A stretch of 64,000 nt of DNA, from contig NC_084710.1 of assembly GCF_033807575.1 (NCBI RefSeq), forward strand, positions 17,526,357 to 17,590,356. The letters are read 5' to 3'. Shown one piece after another: positions 20,631 through 32,590 of this stretch. A model generated the notes under the pieces. The model ran no database searches, was not told the DNA's origin, and saw only the letters and a list, made by a program, of their open reading frames with translations. The position numbers and the translations under genes are program-made. The first letter of the stretch is position 1. Every line of letters starts with the position of its first letter. Source of the stretch: Cydia pomonella (taxonomy: Eukaryota > Arthropoda > Insecta > Lepidoptera > Tortricidae).

Positions 20631-20942
20631 ATTCGCGGATGGTCTAAAACGCAAAATGAGTGTAATATTTTAGTCTACAGTCGCTTTTAGTCTACATCGC
20701 GAACGGTCTAGAACGCAAAATGACCACTTTTTTATTTCATTAGGTAGGTTAGGTTTGTTAGTTATCTTCAAATGGCCGAAGGCCAAACCGCCCAGAATAG
20801 GAGCCCCGCGGCAGCTAGCGTAAAGATAAAACGACGAAAATGATGTAGGCATTTTGCGTTCTAGACCGTTCGCGATGTAGACTAAAAGTGATATAGGCAA
20901 AATATTACACTAGTCATTTTGCGTTTTAGACCTTCCGCGAAT
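20631..20942. mobile_element. MITE with ATTCGCGGATGGTCTAAAAC termini
   Basis: ATTCGCGGATGGTCTAAAAC then GCAAAATGA at the left is mirrored by TCATTTTGCGTTTTAGACC then TTCCGCGAAT at the right. A second matching pair inside uses ACATCGCGAACGGTCTAGAA. The centre holds GGTAGGTTAGGTTTG and GGCCGAAGGCC with AGCCCCGCGGCAGCTAGCG, sequence I recognise from lepidopteran repeats. A 76-codon frame inside is not a gene. Confidence 0.7.
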
Positions 20943-21094
20943 AACCCAAGATTGCGTTCAATCAAAGGTAAATTCTAAATTTACAGCTCCGGAACGGCTG
21001 GCAAAATCAACATTGAGGATGGTTACGATATTTTACGACTTCTGGAGAGCATTAAACTACATACATAAGTAACTTTAACTACCGGGCAGATTCT

Positions 21095-21245
21095 AATTTT
21101 AGTTATTTAATCTGTTTCCAATATGATGGTCTGACAGTGTCATAAGTGATGATATTGGTTGAAAAAATGATACTTTTGACAATGAGAGATCAGTATTTTA
21201 TCAGCATCATATTGGACACAGATCTAATAAGTAAAACTGAAAATG
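21095..21245. mobile_element. Foldback MITE (CTGTTTCCAATATGATG)
   Basis: AATCTGTTTCCAATATGATG on the left is mirrored by CATCATATTGGACACAGATC on the right, and the outer TTTTAGTTA/TAAGTAAAACTGAAAA regions also roughly pair. The central part is imperfectly complementary (AAAAAATGATAC around 21160). No coding content. Confidence 0.5.
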
Positions 21246-21544
21246 GCCTGTAGGTACGTCAGTCTTTATTACTATTTTTATAGGTAACCGATTACACCTT
21301 ATTGTTTTTGAAAGCCGAAAAACTCTTATTTTTTATTACGATAGTTCGGCCTTTCGACCGTGATAATAATAATTATTGGAAAACTCATTCAACTGTCTAC
21401 CATATTATTATATTTAGAAAAAAAAAAACATACACCCACGCGTAAGAAATTTAAGTACCGCTTTAAATGTGTTTTAACGCGTATTTTTTCATCAATTCGG
21501 CGACGACGCATTAGAATGTGTAAAAAATATTATATAAGCGGAAT
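21246..21544. other. No gene recognised
   Basis: AT-rich DNA. A 65-codon frame at 21360-21557 is lysine-rich low complexity. Confidence 0.3.
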
Positions 21545-21735
21545 AGATAGAATGTAAAGATAAAGATAAAATACATTTATTTGAGATACTCACAAGCATG
21601 TATGACCATGTACAGACAACAAAAATAGAAGAACAGAACATTAAGTGCTTATCACGAAATGGACCCAACTCAGCATAATGCTAGCTATGAAGCCCGCGCT
21701 GGTCTTTCGTAGGGCCCATTCGATTTGATTTGATT
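21545..21735 (-). mobile_element. Antisense retroelement 3' end
   Basis: On the minus strand GGGCCCTACGAAAGACCAGC, then TAGCTAGCATTATGCTGAG and GGGTCCATTTCGTGATAAGC, leads to AATAAATG and an ATCTTTATCTTTAC tail. I recognise the CGAAAGACCAGCGC...GCATTATGCTGAGTTGGGTCC section as the 3' region of a common moth retroelement. Only about 190 bp remain. Confidence 0.45.
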
Positions 21736-23089
21736 TACAATTTTGTATTTATCTAGATAACATGTTTGACTTCAGGAGTCAACTTTTTATTATTTCAGAA
21801 TTGAAAGTGACTCGAATTATTAGGACCGAATAACGTCGGTACCGATTCCAACGAACGTTGGAAAAATACAAGAATATTAGTTGCTTTGCATGTAAGCATT
21901 CGTAAGATAAGTAATTACTTAAAAATTTATAAATATATGTTAAGTTCTAAAAAAAACAGTAAATTACTCCATATTTATCGAGCCATGTATTTATTTGTGC
22001 TTTTTTTATTTATCCATCTTTTTAAGCACGTAACAAGCAAGTATCATAAAATATTTTTCATTTCTAATGCTCTGAAAGTGGATCGTTGTTGTTCTATAAG
22101 TGTGCAGAAAGTGATACGTTTAAACTCTAGATCATTTTACTAAGCAATTTTAATTAGGTTTTAAATAGATTTTGTATACAATTTCCATTCCGATATTTAA
22201 CTCCTCATTTCATAAATAACGATTCTTTGACCTAAATTGATAATTGAAAGTTCCCCTCAAGAAATACTATAAAAGTTTACACTTAGTCATGTTTTTTTAC
22301 AACACATGTATTTTACTTTCCCCGTATTTGAAATGAAAAGTAGAGTGTTGAACTCGGGTGAAAGGTATCAGTTTAGCCTCGGACTATTGGTGCTCTTATT
22401 GCCTTCGAGCGCCAAACCACCTCGACAGAAATGAGTGCTTTTCATTCCTTGGTTAACAATCTACTATTGAATAGGTACACTACTCTTTCCAAATATTTTC
22501 ATTATGATGAATAAGATTTTATTTTGCCGATAATCAGCGTTACTCGTACACATGTATTCAAACGTATAATAATAAATTGATACGATTGAGTAGCAGTGAA
22601 ACTAGAACCTAGTTTTAAAATTGGAATGCTACACCTGTGTTTCATGATTGGCATTAAAAAGCTCAGCGCAACTCGTTGCAGCCTCAACGGAATTCGATTG
22701 CGTTTCAGTTTCACTCAAATTGACGCTCAAACATGAAGCTTGGGTCGTGGCCGATCGTGATGTTTGCTCTGGCTCGACACTGATTCGGTGATTTTTTTTA
22801 CATTTTTTTTTATGATAAACGTACGTACCGTATGTCGAGTATTTGCGTAGTGCTAGGTGTTCTACCTTGGTGATTTTAACGACAGTTTACAAAGACTATT
22901 AAAACAATGATGTTTCAGATATAATACTTCCGACGAATTAAAAGGGTTGCTCTACATATTTAACGTTAATAAATTATTTTTTATGAAATACTTCTACTCG
23001 TATGGAATGTTTATTAAATTATGGAATAGTTCGAATTGTAATTATACTTTAATAGCCATTTTATACCATAAGATGAAAATTAGTTTTAT
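21736..23089. other. No gene recognised (1.35 kb)
   Basis: AT-rich DNA. A TCAGT initiator-like site at 22705-22709 lies 26 bases before an ATG (22733) opening a 16-codon frame that stops at 22781. Without a TATA box, a DPE, or a splice donor before the stop, I do not call a gene. Confidence 0.3.
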
Positions 23090-23205
23090 GTAGTCCATAA
23101 GGTTTTGCTGCGCCCTATCAGGGTCCACGTACTGTACACCCTAGCATTAAATTGTATGTGTTTTGTACTTGATTGCAAATAAATAAATTGAATTGAATTA
23201 ACTGT
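23090..23205 (+). mobile_element. LINE 3' tail
   Basis: GCTGCGCCCTATCAGGGTCC, then GTACTGTACACCCTAG and TTGTACTTGATTGC, precedes AATAAATAAATTGAATTGAATT. The polyadenylation-like signal followed by a (TTGAA)n microsatellite is the usual 3' terminus of CR1/jockey-like LINEs here. No ORF is left. Confidence 0.45.
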
Positions 23206-23811
23206 CACTAAGGATTCAATTTAAATTTCCTCGCGAGAGACAGAAAAATTGGCTTTTATTTTATATACCATAGCAAATGAAATACCTAAATAGCTCAATG
23301 CAGCAGGTGCTAGCCATTCAGTAATGACTGAATACGCAGACGGCGTTTGACGCACACCCATTTTAAATCAGATAATCCAATGACCATATTGTATTACGCG
23401 GTAAACGCAACAGAAAGTGCATTGTCATTTTCCCTACATTCCGTAATCGCATGCGTTCAATGCTGCGTCTACTTATCGCATAAAACAAGCACGCGCTTTA
23501 TAAACAACACCGAACGTTGCCAATGCCACATGTTTGTATTTGCGCGCGTTACACTGCGTTTCGAATTCGCCCGACACTGACGCTGGCAGCGTCGAGCGTG
23601 AACATCAAACGTACCACTTTCATTATGAAGGCCACAAAATGTTTCAAGCTCGCAAAGCCGATTGATGTGTCTTTCGCGACCGAGGCAATAACTCCGAGCG
23701 ATTGACTTGACCCTATCAACAACAACAAATTATCTTAAATGCAATTCTTAATGTTGCGCTTCATGCTTGCATGACGTGATGAATGTGATGATTGACCGTA
23801 GAGGCCTTTTT
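23206..23811. other. Unassigned; unique-looking block 23330-23710
   Basis: The block 23330-23710 is of balanced composition and carries overlapping 77- and 62-codon frames on the plus strand. Neither frame contains a recognisable domain, and they overlap each other. It lacks TIRs and microsatellite tails, so it is one of the few stretches here that may be unique DNA. Confidence 0.3.
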
Positions 23812-24481
23812 AGAGTTCCGTAATTGATCCACTGGTTATAGTTTCGCCATGACCGTCTGTCTGTCCGTCCGCGGCTTTGCACACCGTGGACGTTAGTGCT
23901 AGAAATCTGCAATTTAGCATGGATACATAAATCATGCATGGCGACAAAACGGTAAAATAAAAACTATTAGAATTGTTTTGTTAAGTACAAAAGAATACAA
24001 AATGTTTTTATTTTCTTTTCTTTGTCGCTTCGACTCAATGATGTAGGATATCGTTGGAAAGCGAAGAAGGGTTTCTAACAATCATTTAATTATATTATGT
24101 GTTCCTCTGTAACTTTTAAACGATAAATCCATAATATATAAAAATGTCGCAAAACAAAGGCTTATAATAAATAATTTCAATGAAAACTATAACGCACATG
24201 ATAGGTCTAGCCGTTTTTGATATAACGCAAAACGACTTCTCTTCTTTGTAACAGACGTACAAAGTGCTGCGAAATATAATCCCTTGCTTGTAATGTATGG
24301 TACATACAGCCGTAAAAATGCATGGCGACTCTATCAATCAATTCATTCATAATTTATCCATACAATATCGCAGCTCACTGCACGTGATACTTACTAATAG
24401 CCCCGTTTAGCCTATTCTGACAGAATGGTAACTACGGAACCTTATACTGAGCATGGCCCGACATGCTCTTGGACGATTTTA
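23812..24481 (+). mobile_element. GGGTTCCGTA-family element, variant subfamily
   Basis: The start is AGAGTTCCGTAATTGATCC, then GTTTCGCCATGACCGTCTGT and CTGTCCGTCCGCGG. The end is AACTACGGAACC then TGAGCATGGCCCGACATGCT and CTTGGACGATTTT. The CATGGCCCGACA...CTCTTGG terminus distinguishes this subfamily from the CGCACTTGGCCGG type. A 5'-truncated relative is at 34492-34740. The 73-codon minus-strand frame inside is a shadow. Confidence 0.6.
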
Positions 24482-26097
24482 TTTAAATATAAAATATTGA
24501 AATACGAAAAATACAAATAAGTGAGTTATTATTTATTCAGTCGTACCTACATATAAATGTACTCGTATTGAACAGCAATTTGTGCGGGCGAACAATCGTT
24601 TAATCCTTAATATCCGAGCTTTGTCCCAATTCTCATGAGCCTTACAACCTTTGATCGCTCGGAACTTGTTCGACGTAAACGGCTTTGCAAATATTTCCAG
24701 CAATATTCATCAAAAATTAATGTCTCGGGGGAAATTAAAATGGAAATTTCCCAAAATCAATCGCGTATACGGCGCGGACCGAAGTGACAAGTTGAAATCC
24801 GCAATCGCGTTAAGTTTATTACATCATGTGATGAGACTTCACGCTGTGATATTTTGGGTAATATTTTTATTTAAACTTTCTTTTTATTTTTGAAAGAAAA
24901 TTAGTTAGATTAAATTAAATGGCAGCTACGAAGGTATAAATATGAACAAAAAAGATTAGGTACAAATATGTTAAGCCCAGTCGACTTTAGGGTAGTGGAG
25001 AAAAAAATGATTGATGAATGTATATTGCGGCAGATAAAACAGAGGAGAATATTACAAAGCAACGGAAAAAGTATTAATTTAAATTCACTCAGAGCCAATA
25101 GAGAGTATTTAATATAAAAGATAAACATACATAGGTACATACTAAGTAAACAAACAACGGTGTCAATAATAAAATCTAAGGAAGAGATACTTAGGAGCCT
25201 TGCGACTTGAAATAGACAAACCTTTTATATAAACGTAGCATAACTATTAACTACACAATACATACCAACATTGGGTCAGGAAGAACACATTATTGTGTCA
25301 ATAAATCGACTGCGGAATCGCCGGAAATTGACTGTATTTAGCCAAAATTCTCCCTTTGTACGTATTAGTACGGTCGTTAGATGGTCTTAGTGGATTAGTT
25401 CATTTGTCTATTATTTAGTTTTCACCTTTTATCTTATATGACGCGAATACGCGACAGCGCACTAAAGACTTCATGAAGGACTTGACTCTTGAGCTATAAT
25501 CAAGAGAACTACTCCGCAGACAGAAATTGGGTGTGACCACATACAAAATTATTATTATCTCATTCACTATTTTAACAGAATAACGTTATGTCAATCAATA
25601 CATGTAAATATGGGTAACTACATGAAACGAAGACATATCAAACATGGATCCAGGACAAATGTCTCATATCCAGCCGTTTATTCAATTCGCCGGCCGCATA
25701 ATTCTGTCAATCCGTTTGCCAATCAGCCGACCAGGAGGACCAGGAGGTACATTCAGATTTTAAGAATATGATGATGATCTCTCGTTTCGGAGGCCAAGAT
25801 TCTTTTTGGATCGCTGAGCCAAAGCAGTTAGTTGGTTGATGCCAACATGATACTACTACTACAGTCAGCATGAATGGTAGCGGATAAAACATCGCTTCAA
25901 AAGTATCTGCCATCGTGGATTCTTTTATCGAAATAGGGTAATATCTCTATTTACAGTTGTTCCGGAATTACCTGAGCTGATTCGGATTCCCATACGAGCG
26001 TGCGAGCACAAAGGCTCCGTAAGCCTGTATGTAAATTACTGTACTCGAGAAATTTCGATCCATACCGCTGTGACTATAGGCCAATATAGTTAGTTTT
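24482..26097. other. No gene recognised (1.6 kb)
   Basis: The 80-codon frame at 24651-24893 overlaps a block (24600-24850) of relatively complex sequence, with no domain seen. At 25700-25830 the minus strand reads CCAAAAAGAATCTTGGCC, then CGAAACGAGAGATCATCATC, which resembles an RTE-like LINE 3' end. A related GGATCACTGAGCCAAAA piece is at 46351-46374. Confidence 0.35.
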
Positions 26098-28246
26098 TAG
26101 GGTTCCGTACCTCGAAAGGAAATAACGGAACTCTTATAGGATCACTTTGTTGTCCGTCCGTCCGTCTGTCTGTATGTCTGTCAACACCCTTTTCTCGGGA
26201 ATGAGTGGAGGTATCAAGCTGGAATTTATATCAAATACTCAAATCTACTGTCCCTTGGAGCTGTGAAAAAATCAAACTTCTAAGCCAATGCAATCAAAAG
26301 ATACAGCCGTTTATGCCGCAAATTTTCGACACTCGCAAGGGAATCAAAACCTATAGGGTACTTCCCGCCCAAGTAGCATTCGGGGTTCTATATGAGATGT
26401 CTAGTCGTTCACATGTACTCCACAAGCTGTGTAAGTCAGCTGTATAAGAGCTGTATAGCTTGCTATAATGCTCTTATAGAACCAGTTTGGGCACAAATTA
26501 GACAGCCTTAAGTTCACTATGGCTGTACATTAGCAGTATAATAGCATTATAATAGCAGTTTAAGTAGTAACATCGGACTTAAGGCTGACTAATGGCACTA
26601 TATGGGACGTAGTGTGAACCATACAACGTACATGAGTGTAATAAAGAGTAACAAGTGGCTAAATACACAGCTATCACAGTTATAAAATCCGACAAAAGTA
26701 CTCCAGTGCTACCTAAAATTCACGTGGGTCCATTATATTTCTTTATTTTATTTATTCCTCATTAAGTTTGGTTTTTTGTGTGCCATCAGAAACACCGGCG
26801 GATATCCTTTGGATAAATTTTATGATAACACGCGGTAAAGTACCTGTTTTAAATTCTTAATAATGTTAAATGCTATGGGAATGCAAGTTTATCGTGAAAT
26901 GTATACATATTTACAGCTAAAATATTCACGCGCCTCTGTAAAAACGCGATATTCATTTTAAAATATTTAAAACTGGCTGAGAGGAAATCAACAATTTTCA
27001 GTTTTTGACATTATATTGGCATTATAATTATACTACGGTAATTAATTATAGCATGAAACCAAAACTCAATCGCTCTATCTGCGTATTTTGTGATAAATTT
27101 GCATGATAATTTTGGAGATTTATTTGGTAAATATTTTAGGTTACGCAGAACAAAATGGTGGAAATGAAATACGGTTATGTGAACTGATATAACTCCAATT
27201 TAATGCGGTGAGCGTATAATAGGTTCACATGTGTTCTGTTAGAATGCTGTTACCTATATAAAGTCCCACATTTGTACCACTACAGAGCCAATGTCTATAA
27301 ATTTATTCTAATGTGAACTAATGTACAGCTTTAAGATGTAGTTTAGGTCAATTGTGTATCATCGTATAATTCTTTCAATATACTGAAATTTTAGAGATCC
27401 TTTCTTCTTCCACCGGTTCTCGCTCTTATTTTCCAAGGTTTGTTATTCATTTTCAGAAATTTTTGCACGCGACGTAATATAAACACACAGCTTGTGGGAT
27501 AAGTGTAATAGAATATCACATTCACATTCATTTTCAGCTTACAGCAAATTAGAGTAGTACTTGTGGACAAATAAACTGCTATTGATGTTAATGGACAACA
27601 CATATAATCCTTTTAACAGCCTACAGTGCACATGCGAACCATTTAAACACTTCTGTACAGCTAGTAAAAAAAGGTTATTTTAATGATCACAAACAAGTCC
27701 TACTACAGCTACTAGCTGTATAACAGTCTCAAACAAGTAAACATAACAGCTTTTGGCTTTATAAATGACCATGTGTGTTCTATTAAAATGCTAGCTCTAC
27801 AACATCGTACAAGTAGGCTGTTAAACAGCGGTTGCCGTATCTCTACCCTCCTATAATGCTCTTAGTCAGACGGCTGACTAAAGGATAGTTGTTAGAGTAT
27901 TATAACACCAACAGTCGTATAAAAGTATAACTCTACCCTCCTATAAGTCCCTTAGACAGGTATAGGTGTTATTAATCGCAATAATGCAGCTTATACATCA
28001 CGAGTGAACTGTAATAATGCTTCAAGTACACCTGGGAACTAAATGTGTACTCTTAAATGGAGTAAAATGCTACTTGGGCGTGAACTCAGAATCTTGAAAT
28101 TTGGTACGAAGCAACGTCTTATAGCACAGATAAAGGAAAAATTGCGAAAACCGTAAATTTTTAGTTACATCATATAATAATATATACCTACATGTTTGTA
28201 CGGAGCCCTCGGTGTGCGAGTCCGACTCGCACTAGGCCGGTTTTTT
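26098..28246 (+). mobile_element. GGGTTCCGTA-family element split by a nested transposon
   Basis: The left end at 26098 is AGGGTTCCGTACCTCG, then CGGAACTCTTATAGGATC and GTCCGTCCGTCCGTCTGTC. The right end near 28200-28246 is GTACGGAGCCCTCGG, then GCGAGTCCGACTCGCACTAG and GCCGGTTTTTTTT. Family sequence runs to ACTTCCCG (26367) and resumes at TGAACTCAGAATCTTG (28081). Joining the two sides gives the continuous CTTCCCGTGAACTCAG expected for the family. Everything between belongs to a younger insertion. Confidence 0.75.
26368..28078. mobile_element. 1.7-kb nested DNA transposon, CCCAAGTAGCATT TIRs
   Basis: CCCAAGTAGCATT (26368-26380) is mirrored by AATGCTACTTGGG at 28066-28078. CG flanks both sides (26366-26367, 28079-28080), consistent with a 2-bp target duplication; because CG is palindromic it could also be part of the TIR. 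The subterminal regions are rich in CTATAATGCTCTTA and AGCTGTATAAGAGCTG motifs in both orientations (about 26430-26480 and 27850-27960), typical of transposase-binding arrays. No frame above 80 codons is present, so it is non-autonomous. The superfamily is unknown to me. Confidence 0.7.
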
Positions 28247-28769
28247 TTTACTATGAGGAACTGCCCATAGGAAGTAATATGGATTTCATACCACGTAACG
28301 GTACTTTGTTTCTTGCATAGAAAAGGTATGGCGTCATGGCGTCAATTATAGTTAAAAAGCTGAAGTGGTAATGGCATCTACCGCGAATGTAGAAGACGCT
28401 GTTTCGATCTCGACCTATTCTAAATGATATGAGAGAGACGCACTGAGTGGTAGGTATCAAAATAAAAATAAATTGAATGGTGGCGTCAACTAGGACGTTT
28501 AGAATCTATCTCTTTCAATTTAGTACAAAACGACACAGTCGGCAGCAACGAAATTGTTCAATTGATTTTTTTTAATACGAAGGAGGCAAAAAACCGTTCA
28601 GCACCTCTGATGGTGAATGGACCATAATAACCTATTAAACATTCATTACGTTGACAGTTGAAGAGAGAAAATGCATCTTCGATCCAGGTGTCATAATTCG
28701 TCATTAGGAACGTTTATGTAGTATTATTATAATGAATTTTAAACACTGTCGCTGTATCATGTGTCGCTT
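28247..28769. other. No gene recognised
   Basis: Unassigned DNA. A 69-codon minus-strand frame (28251-28460) has no recognisable content. Confidence 0.35.
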
Positions 28770-28860
28770 AATGGCTGGCAACGCACTTGTTGCAAGCAAC
28801 CTCTAGGTCCACGGGCGACGATATTGCTTACCATCAGGCGATTAATTTGCTCGTTTACCT
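28770..28860 (-). repeat. CTGATGGTAAGC dispersed repeat fragment
   Basis: The minus strand reads CGAGCAAATTAATCGCCTGA then TGGTAAGCAATATCGTCGCC, and later CAAGTGCGTTGCCAGCC. This belongs to the GGTGGCAAAC/CCTGATGGTAAGC repeat group also seen at 1341-1511, 18660-18765 and 29976-30060. Confidence 0.5.
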
Positions 28861-29029
28861 ATTATAATTTAAATTCAATCTTGTAAGTATAAGCATGTAG
28901 TAATATGTATTAGTTTATCTTTAGTATATCACATAAGTAATAGTATTTGATCATAATTTTGTAGGTTTATTTTATTTTATTTATGTATATATAATAGTCT
29001 GTTTTACAGTTAAAAATTTATGAATCTCT

Positions 29030-29160
29030 TCTGCACCAACATGTTATGTCTTTGTTTGACCCAATGGTTGACGGGTAGAGAATGCCTTTTGGCCTTAAGT
29101 CCGCCATTTGTACATTTTTCTTTGTTTGTGCGATAAAGTTTAAATAAATAAATATAAAAA
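29030..29160 (+). mobile_element. LINE 3' end
   Basis: GACGGGTAGAGAATGCC, then TTTGGCCTTAAGTCCGCC and TTGTGCGATAAAGTTTAAAT, ends in AATAAATAAATATAAAAA. An antisense relative at 60840-60960 contains GGCGGACTTAATGCC and GGCATTCTCTACCTG, the exact complements of these motifs, so this is a repeated LINE 3' UTR. Confidence 0.65.
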
Positions 29161-29187
29161 AACTTTTTCATTAACAAATACATCTGC

Positions 29188-29320
29188 TACACGGAAAAAA
29201 CAGTTATGTTTAATTTACAGATAATTTGTAAAATTTACAGAGATATGTGTTAAATTTACAGATTTCTCTGTAAATTTTACAAATTATCTGTAAATTTTAC
29301 ATAACTATTTTTTCCGTGTA
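29188..29320. mobile_element. Palindromic MITE, TA-CACGGAAAAAA termini
   Basis: TACACGGAAAAAACAGTTAT is mirrored by ATAACTATTTTTTCCGTGTA. The outer TA on each side fits a Tc1/mariner-type target duplication. The whole 133 bp is a near-perfect foldback in which ATTTACAGA and its reverse TCTGTAAAT recur several times. No coding content. Confidence 0.8.
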
Positions 29321-29975
29321 AGTTATTTCTATTGGTCACTGTAGAGTACCAAGAAGAAATCTTGAATATGTTTCATGGTAGATTTTACTACTCCTTATCG
29401 AGTAATATACGATATACTTAAATAAGTACTGACCATATTCAATCCGCGAACTAATAAACGTTAAAGTAGAGGCAGCTGTCATCCAATGGAAAACCGTCAA
29501 ACCTGTTCATTACTACAAGCTGAACGAAAGGATAACTTTGAAAGACGGTTTCGTGCAACCGGCCCATACTCTTGCATGTCACGTCCCGGTTGACTATCGA
29601 TGAATGGAACCAACTTTAGTATTCCAGCTAGATTTGAATCTGATCCATGATGAATGAATACCTAAGTATGAGTATTATGTAGGCTGAGATACCTTAGCAA
29701 TGAAAGATTTATTGTAGATTCTGGAACCACGGATGTGCATGAGACGTGTGAAAGTTTTGGGGAAGTATGATCAAATTATATTAAAGTTTGAGTCGACGTG
29801 TTCGTCTGTCTATTCCGATATGAGTTCGTAAGGTTCTAAACGTAACATAATTATTATATTTTATAGGTATCAAAAAAAAAAGCTCTAATTTTAATTAAAA
29901 CTGATGCTTGCATTTGCTCAATCATAATATATGAGAGCACTGTATTTACTTCTTCTTCTTTCCATCCTGTCCACC
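29321..29975. other. No gene recognised
   Basis: Unassigned DNA of mixed composition with no frame above 60 codons and no repeat ends seen. Confidence 0.35.
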
Positions 29976-30060
29976 ATCCACGGATCACCTGATGGTAAGC
30001 GATTACCGCCGCCCATGTTACCCGCAACACCGGAGGGTTTGTAAGTGTTTTATGATTGAT
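29976..30060 (+). repeat. CTGATGGTAAGC dispersed repeat fragment
   Basis: CGGATCACCTGATGGTAAGC, then GATTACCGCCGCCCATG and GCAACACCGGAGGGTTTG, is a diverged member of the same group as 1341-1511 and 28770-28860. Confidence 0.45.
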
Positions 30061-30869
30061 GTTTATTTCAATCTAATAATACCTTTTGGGTACCCAAAAG
30101 CAGTCATTAAATGGTAATTAATCAAACATCCAAAGTAATCCAAACTTCACTTTTCAAAGTAACTAGATACTGACTTCAAACGTAGGTACTTAAAAGAAAG
30201 TGGGAACTAAGTTCGAACATTGAAAAGAACTTCCGTTGGTAATTAACTCTAGAAATAACTAAGTTTACTAACAATCCGACGCGATCTAAAAGTAAAACTT
30301 TAAAAAAAGTGTTTCGTAGAAACTCCCAAAGGGTTGTCGCTGTCCAAGTTTGTGCCAAGATTTTGCTTTGGAAGTTCTTCTTTGTACAGTTGTACACTTT
30401 ACTATTTTTTTAAACTGAATAGTCTTAGAACGGCATTCGAACTTGTACCTTTAAAATATCAATCGCAGTGCATCACGCTCACACCTAAGTATTTATATAT
30501 TAGTGCAAGCGACTTTCTCTGCTTTTGATGACAAAATGAGATCAAATTGACAATAGTACGAATAGGATGTCGCGGTAACTGAAGACCTAATACCAACAGT
30601 AATTGTCTTACGATATAAGTACTTACCACACCAATTTTTTTAGGAAAATATGAAACAAATGCATTAATATATACATTGCAATTAAATTACTATTTCCTCC
30701 AGTAATGTCGCTTGCTGTCATATCATGCAAACTTGCAATTAATTTAATTATTCATTAGTGGCTCGTACCAAACTTGTTTCTTGGAATAAATTTAGGATCA
30801 TATTGGTGTCTATCTCTATTTATTTTATCTAAACAGGGGTTTTTTATTTATTTTTTTACCACGCGAGCT
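30061..30869. other. No gene recognised (0.8 kb)
   Basis: AT-rich. Opposed short frames at 30176-30397 (minus) and 30334-30528 (plus) overlap and lack recognisable content. Confidence 0.35.
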
Positions 30870-31110
30870 CGTAAAGGCTTGACTTGTAATGATACATATT
30901 TTAAAGCTTGTATTTTTGGAATCTCCCGCTTGCTCGGGTATCAATATTAGCGCGAGGAGTTATACAACAACTGCCAATTGTAAAACCAATGCCTATTATA
31001 CTACTACAAGTAAGCAAAATTGTACAGCTTCATCATCAGCTTTATCACTTGTTGAGTTTCCTTTATCGGAGCCAATTCAGCTTACGTGTAAAAGAAAAAA
31101 TAAATGAGTA
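30870..31110 (-). repeat. Dispersed repeat with ATTGATACCCGAGCAAGCGG
   Basis: The plus strand reads GGAATCTCCCGCTTGCTCGG, then AGCGCGAGGAGTTATACAAC and CCAATTGTAAAACC. On the minus strand this matches a lepidopteran repeat that I remember as ending in GTTTAACTCCTCGCGC and ATACCCGAGCAAGCGGGAG. The 72- and 67-codon plus-strand frames overlap each other within it and are shadows. Confidence 0.4.
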
Positions 31111-31639
31111 ATAAAAGGATAACGAGCGATGAAGACTTAAGAAAACATAGATCTGTCAAAAACAACGTCTAAGGCAAAAGTTTATCTCATTGGCCGTTCC
31201 TATTAGTTTTATCACGCTTATATTGCCAGCCGCCACATATTGTGCAAGAGTTATGACATATTATGGCATTGTCACAAGTTTCTAACTAAAGTTCAAGTAC
31301 TATTAGCGAATGAGACACTTATTTCAAAAGGTGTGATCTCAAATCTAGGTACAGATAAAAACATAGCTATACCTGGCGCGGCGAATGATGATCCCTATGA
31401 CTGTTCATTTCTATATGGAGTAACTGTCACGTAAAATGTTTGTAAACCTTTGTTTGGCAATATTTTTTTTATTTTTTTTAATCTCCAAGAGGTCCTAAAA
31501 CTAGTAAAAATTATCTCCAATGAAATTTAAATCTTTGTCAAAGATATATATAGAGATATAGATTTGTTTTTGCTTTGCTTCGTTAGATTTAAAAACAAAA
31601 CAAATTGAACTCTATTTTCTAGTACTATTGATTCAAGTT
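31111..31639. other. No gene recognised
   Basis: A 64-codon plus-strand frame at 31240-31434 has no recognisable content. The rest is AT-rich. Confidence 0.35.
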
Positions 31640-31975
31640 TGGTTGCCAATTTTTCTTGTGTGGTGGGCCGCTAGAGGTTAATAACCCCCTACACTATATG
31701 CCAAAATGCCTTACATCATTTATCATTATTACAACTTATTACTCTTCAAACGGCTAGACCAATTTCCATTAAACATAGCTAAGAACCATTGCAAGGAAAC
31801 CGGTTTTGTGTAAAAAAACCGCATCGAAATCGGTCCATCCCTTGGAGATTTACGATGCCACACACACACATACACACAAATACACACACAGACACACACA
31901 CAGACTTACACTCACATACATTCGCGTCGAACATATAAACCCTTCTTTTTGCGTCTGGGTCCGGGGGTTAAAAAA
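31640..31975 (+). repeat. Dispersed repeat with (CA)n microsatellite
   Basis: AGACCAATTTCCATTAAACA, then AGCTAAGAACCATTGCAAGG and CCGCATCGAAATCGGTCCAT, leads into a CACACA-rich tract (31858-31905) and GGGTCCGGGGGTTA. This order is that of a frequent lepidopteran repeat in which a CATCGAAATCGGTCCA motif precedes CA repeats. The 82-codon frame translating to THTHTH is an artefact. Confidence 0.5.
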
Positions 31976-32398
31976 CGGCATAAATTATACCAAAGAGAAG
32001 ATACAAAAGCGGATCGGGCAAAATGCTGTTATTGATGTAACGTCGCATGGATGACACTCTTCATGTTTCCATTGTATTCAAATATTCACGCTTCGTCAAT
32101 AACATAGAAATATTATTCTGAAATTGAAAGCTCCATAAAACGGCAAACCTGATTTATATTTATTATAAGAACATTGGAAATACTACGATCAAAAATTATG
32201 TTTCTGTATCCAAAGACGAAATAAAAATTAATAAAAATATAAAGCTATGGCAGGCTCCGTAAGATAATGAAAGAAAATGTGAAAAATGGCATCCGACGAG
32301 AAGAAAATTAAATAAATTGATAGAGGTATTTTTGTACATTTTTGTCCTACTCTCCCAAATTGGTACGGCATCGAAACTAAATTGCAATTTAACGTGAC
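31976..32398. other. No gene recognised
   Basis: AT-rich. The 73-codon minus-strand frame at 32196-32417 has no recognisable content and may lie in a retroelement remnant. Confidence 0.3.
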
Positions 32399-32590
32399 AA
32401 TAAGATAAGATAATCATTTATTTCATTTCAATCTTAGTTGGTAAATACACAGTGGTCGAGTCCTCCTATTAGGTATGAAGTACCTGTGTCAGGAGACCTC
32501 GCTCTTCCAGATTACAGATTTAGATCTACACTAAGAGAAGTTTTGATATTAACATTATAATTTTATAATTAATTTACAAATTAATACCTC
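32399..32590 (-). mobile_element. Antisense LINE 3' end
   Basis: AATAAGATAAGATAATC followed by ATTTATTTCATTTC reads on the minus strand as a LINE terminus with a (TTATC)n tail. CAGGAGACCTCGCTCTTCC lies upstream in that orientation. No ORF. Confidence 0.35.

Noticed and set aside
22705..22783. TCAGT initiator-like site followed by an ATG and a 16-codon signal-peptide-like frame
   Set aside because: No TATA box or DPE at correct distance, the frame stops at once, and no convincing splice donor precedes the stop.
31806..32054. An 82-codon frame with THTHTH repeats
   Set aside because: Translation of the (CA)n microsatellite inside a dispersed repeat.
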